Of a DNA stretch of 5,032 bases, positions 3,714 to 5,032 are shown piece after piece. The notes beneath the pieces are model-generated. The model did no database searches. It was not told the DNA's origin and worked only from the letters and a program-made list of their open reading frames with translations. Each line of letters starts with the position of its first letter. The first letter of the stretch is position 1. Where the stretch lies: positions 1 to 5,032 of the forward strand of contig JAPOZF010000557.1 of NCBI GenBank assembly GCA_026706165.1, read 5' to 3'. The position numbers were made by a program, and so were the translations under genes. This DNA is from Gemmatimonadota bacterium (GTDB lineage Bacteria; Latescibacterota; UBA2968; UBA8231).

Positions 3714-5032
3714 ACGGAACATCCGGAAATCCTCACGCTTTCAGAAGCGGCTGGGATCATCAGGGTTAGTGAGAAAACCCTTGGGGAAATGGCGCGGACC
3801 CGGCGCGTCCCGTCGCAAAAGGTTGGCCGCGAGTGGCGCTTCCTCCGCAGCGCGATCGAAGCCTGGCTTGCAGGGGATTCCGGCCCCGCCGCCGAAGGAC
3901 ATGTAAACGCCCTTGCAGGCACCCGGCCGAAGGTCGCGGAGCCCCAGACGCAGTACGAACTGCAGCTCTCGGGGTTTCGCGACACCGCCTTTTCAGAGAA
4001 TCATGACCGCACCCTCCACCGCTGGGTGCCCTGGATCGCCGGGTTCTCAAGTTCGTTTGTCGCCGGCGTGCTCGACGATTCGAGACTTGGGCGACAACGG
4101 CTTCGCGTGCTGGATCCGTTTGCAGGGGTAGGCACGACCCTGGTCGAGGCTCTCAAGCATGGGGACGATGCGATCGGATTCGAGATAAATCCATGGGCCG
4201 CGCTGGCCTGCAAAACCAAGACAGGAGCCGCGCGCTACGACGTCGAGATACTCGAGACTTTGCTCGACCGTTTCGAGGAGTTCGCCGAAGAAAAGCTGTG
4301 GATGGACGGGGGGACGGAATCTCTTCCCCCTGCGGGGTTCAGGAGCCGGGTTCCGTTCTTCAGTCCTGCGGTGGAGCGGCAGGCGCTGGCATGCCAGGAC
4401 TTCATCGCCGAGGAAACCGCAGGCTGGCTCAAGGATCTGTTCCAGGTGGCATTCGGGGCTGTGATGGTCGGCTTTTCCAACTATTCCTACGAACCGAGCC
4501 TGGGGACCCGGGCCGCAGCCGGAAAGGCCGAAATCGACAACGCGGACGTGTTCAGCATCGTCAAGCGCAAGCTGCGGGAAATGTGCGAAGACATCGCCAC
4601 CTTTCAGCGCTGGATGTCCCGGTTCAAGCGGCTACCGCGTGCAACCGTCTACCCATCCTCCTATTTCGACGATGCCAGCCGGATCGAGCCCCACAGCGTC
4701 GATGTGCTCGTCACCTCGCCGCCGTACCTCAACAACTACCACTACATCCGCAATACCAGACCGCACATGTTCTGGCTGGGAATGGTGGAAGGTTCGAACG
4801 ATCTGAAGGAGATCGAGCACAAAAGCTTCGGACAGTTCTGGCAAACGGTGCGAACCGGGCCGGAGATCCCTTTGCGTCCGCCTCTTCCGCACTTGGCCGC
4901 GCAGTTGAAGGATCTCAGGGAGCGGAATGCAGAAAAGGGGGCCTATGGCGGACCTGGATGGGCGAACTACGCGGCGACCTACTTCAACGACTGCCAGCGG
5001 TTCTGTGCGCTTACGCTGAGCCGCATGCGGTC
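3702..5032 (+). CDS. DNA methyltransferase (N6-adenine/N4-cytosine type) with N-terminal excisionase-like helix-turn-helix; runs off the right edge
   Basis: The 443 visible residues have two parts. Residues 11-56 match the HTH_17/excisionase fold: LTLSEAAGIIRVSEKT, then VPSQKVGREWRF and a helix ending at AWLAG. After a linker comes a class I SAM-dependent methyltransferase with motif I DPFAGVGTT (138-146), an acidic residue ending the next strand in GFEINP (E161), and the catalytic motif IV TSPPY (338-342). The SPPY type marks exocyclic amino methylation of DNA (N4-cytosine or N6-adenine). Motif I before motif IV, with about 190 residues between them, resembles the alpha-type order with a target-recognition region in the middle. 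An in-frame TGA at 3693-3695 excludes an upstream start, and starting later would remove the helix-turn-helix. The Shine-Dalgarno is weak (GAAAGAAG purine run). No stop is seen before the edge. A restriction partner, if any, would lie further right. Codons are clearly less GC-biased than in the isomerase and dehydrogenase genes, suggesting separate acquisition. Confidence 0.85.
   Translation, partial: MKEDTEHPEILTLSEAAGIIRVSEKTLGEMARTRRVPSQKVGREWRFLRSAIEAWLAGDSGPAAEGHVNALAGTRPKVAEPQTQYELQLSGFRDTAFSENHDRTLHRWVPWIAGFSSSFVAGVLDDSRLGRQRLRVLDPFAGVGTTLVEALKHGDDAIGFEINPWAALACKTKTGAARYDVEILETLLDRFEEFAEEKLWMDGGTESLPPAGFRSRVPFFSPAVERQALACQDFIAEETAGWLKDLFQVAFGAVMVGFSNYSYEPSLGTRAAAGKAEIDNADVFSIVKRKLREMCEDIATFQRWMSRFKRLPRATVYPSSYFDDASRIEPHSVDVLVTSPPYLNNYHYIRNTRPHMFWLGMVEGSNDLKEIEHKSFGQFWQTVRTGPEIPLRPPLPHLAAQLKDLRERNAEKGAYGGPGWANYAATYFNDCQRFCALTLSRMR

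Noticed and set aside
3662..4892. Several minus-strand frames of 72-107 residues opposite the methyltransferase
   Set aside because: All are antisense to a continuous frame with clear HTH and methyltransferase motifs; none has a convincing ribosome site or domain.

Overview
The window comes from a high-GC bacterium. The long antisense reading frames across 1056-3457 fit strong G/C preference at third codon positions, and Shine-Dalgarno sites precede the metabolic genes. The sequence does not fix the lineage; a high-GC actinobacterium or similar soil or thermophilic bacterium is only a guess. No complete RNA gene, CRISPR array, transposase or insertion sequence is visible.

Layout. On the minus strand, from right to left: a complete LarA-like (DUF2088) isomerase gene (3457-2198), then after 26 nt a complete zinc-dependent NAD-type alcohol/polyol dehydrogenase gene (2171-1056). 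These two look like an operon. Next come about 285 nt without a convincing gene (771-1055), rich in hairpins and tRNA-like scraps, then a truncated N-terminal piece of a large restriction-modification protein (770 to about 452). Last is the 5' part of an aldehyde dehydrogenase gene (337 to beyond base 1). On the plus strand, diverging from the isomerase gene across a 244-nt spacer, is a DNA methyltransferase gene (3702 to beyond 5032) with an excisionase-type helix-turn-helix at its N-terminus.

How the genes may work together. The isomerase, the dehydrogenase and the same-strand aldehyde dehydrogenase fit a catabolic route for a hydroxy acid, sugar acid or polyol: epimerise or racemise the substrate, oxidise the alcohol, then oxidise an aldehyde. 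The substrate cannot be read from sequence. The LarA-type nickel-pincer cofactor would need LarB, LarC and LarE, which are not in this window. The two restriction-modification-related pieces (the remnant and the methyltransferase) bracket the isomerase-dehydrogenase pair and use less GC-biased codons, so the locus looks like a junction between metabolic genes and defence or mobile DNA.

Most interesting points: the helix-turn-helix/methyltransferase fusion, with a 10-bp tandem repeat across its start codon and a possible self-control region upstream; the LarA-family enzyme of unknown substrate paired with a dehydrogenase; and the restriction-modification remnant cut off just before the aldehyde dehydrogenase leader, where a small SD-preceded reading frame and an inverted repeat lie.
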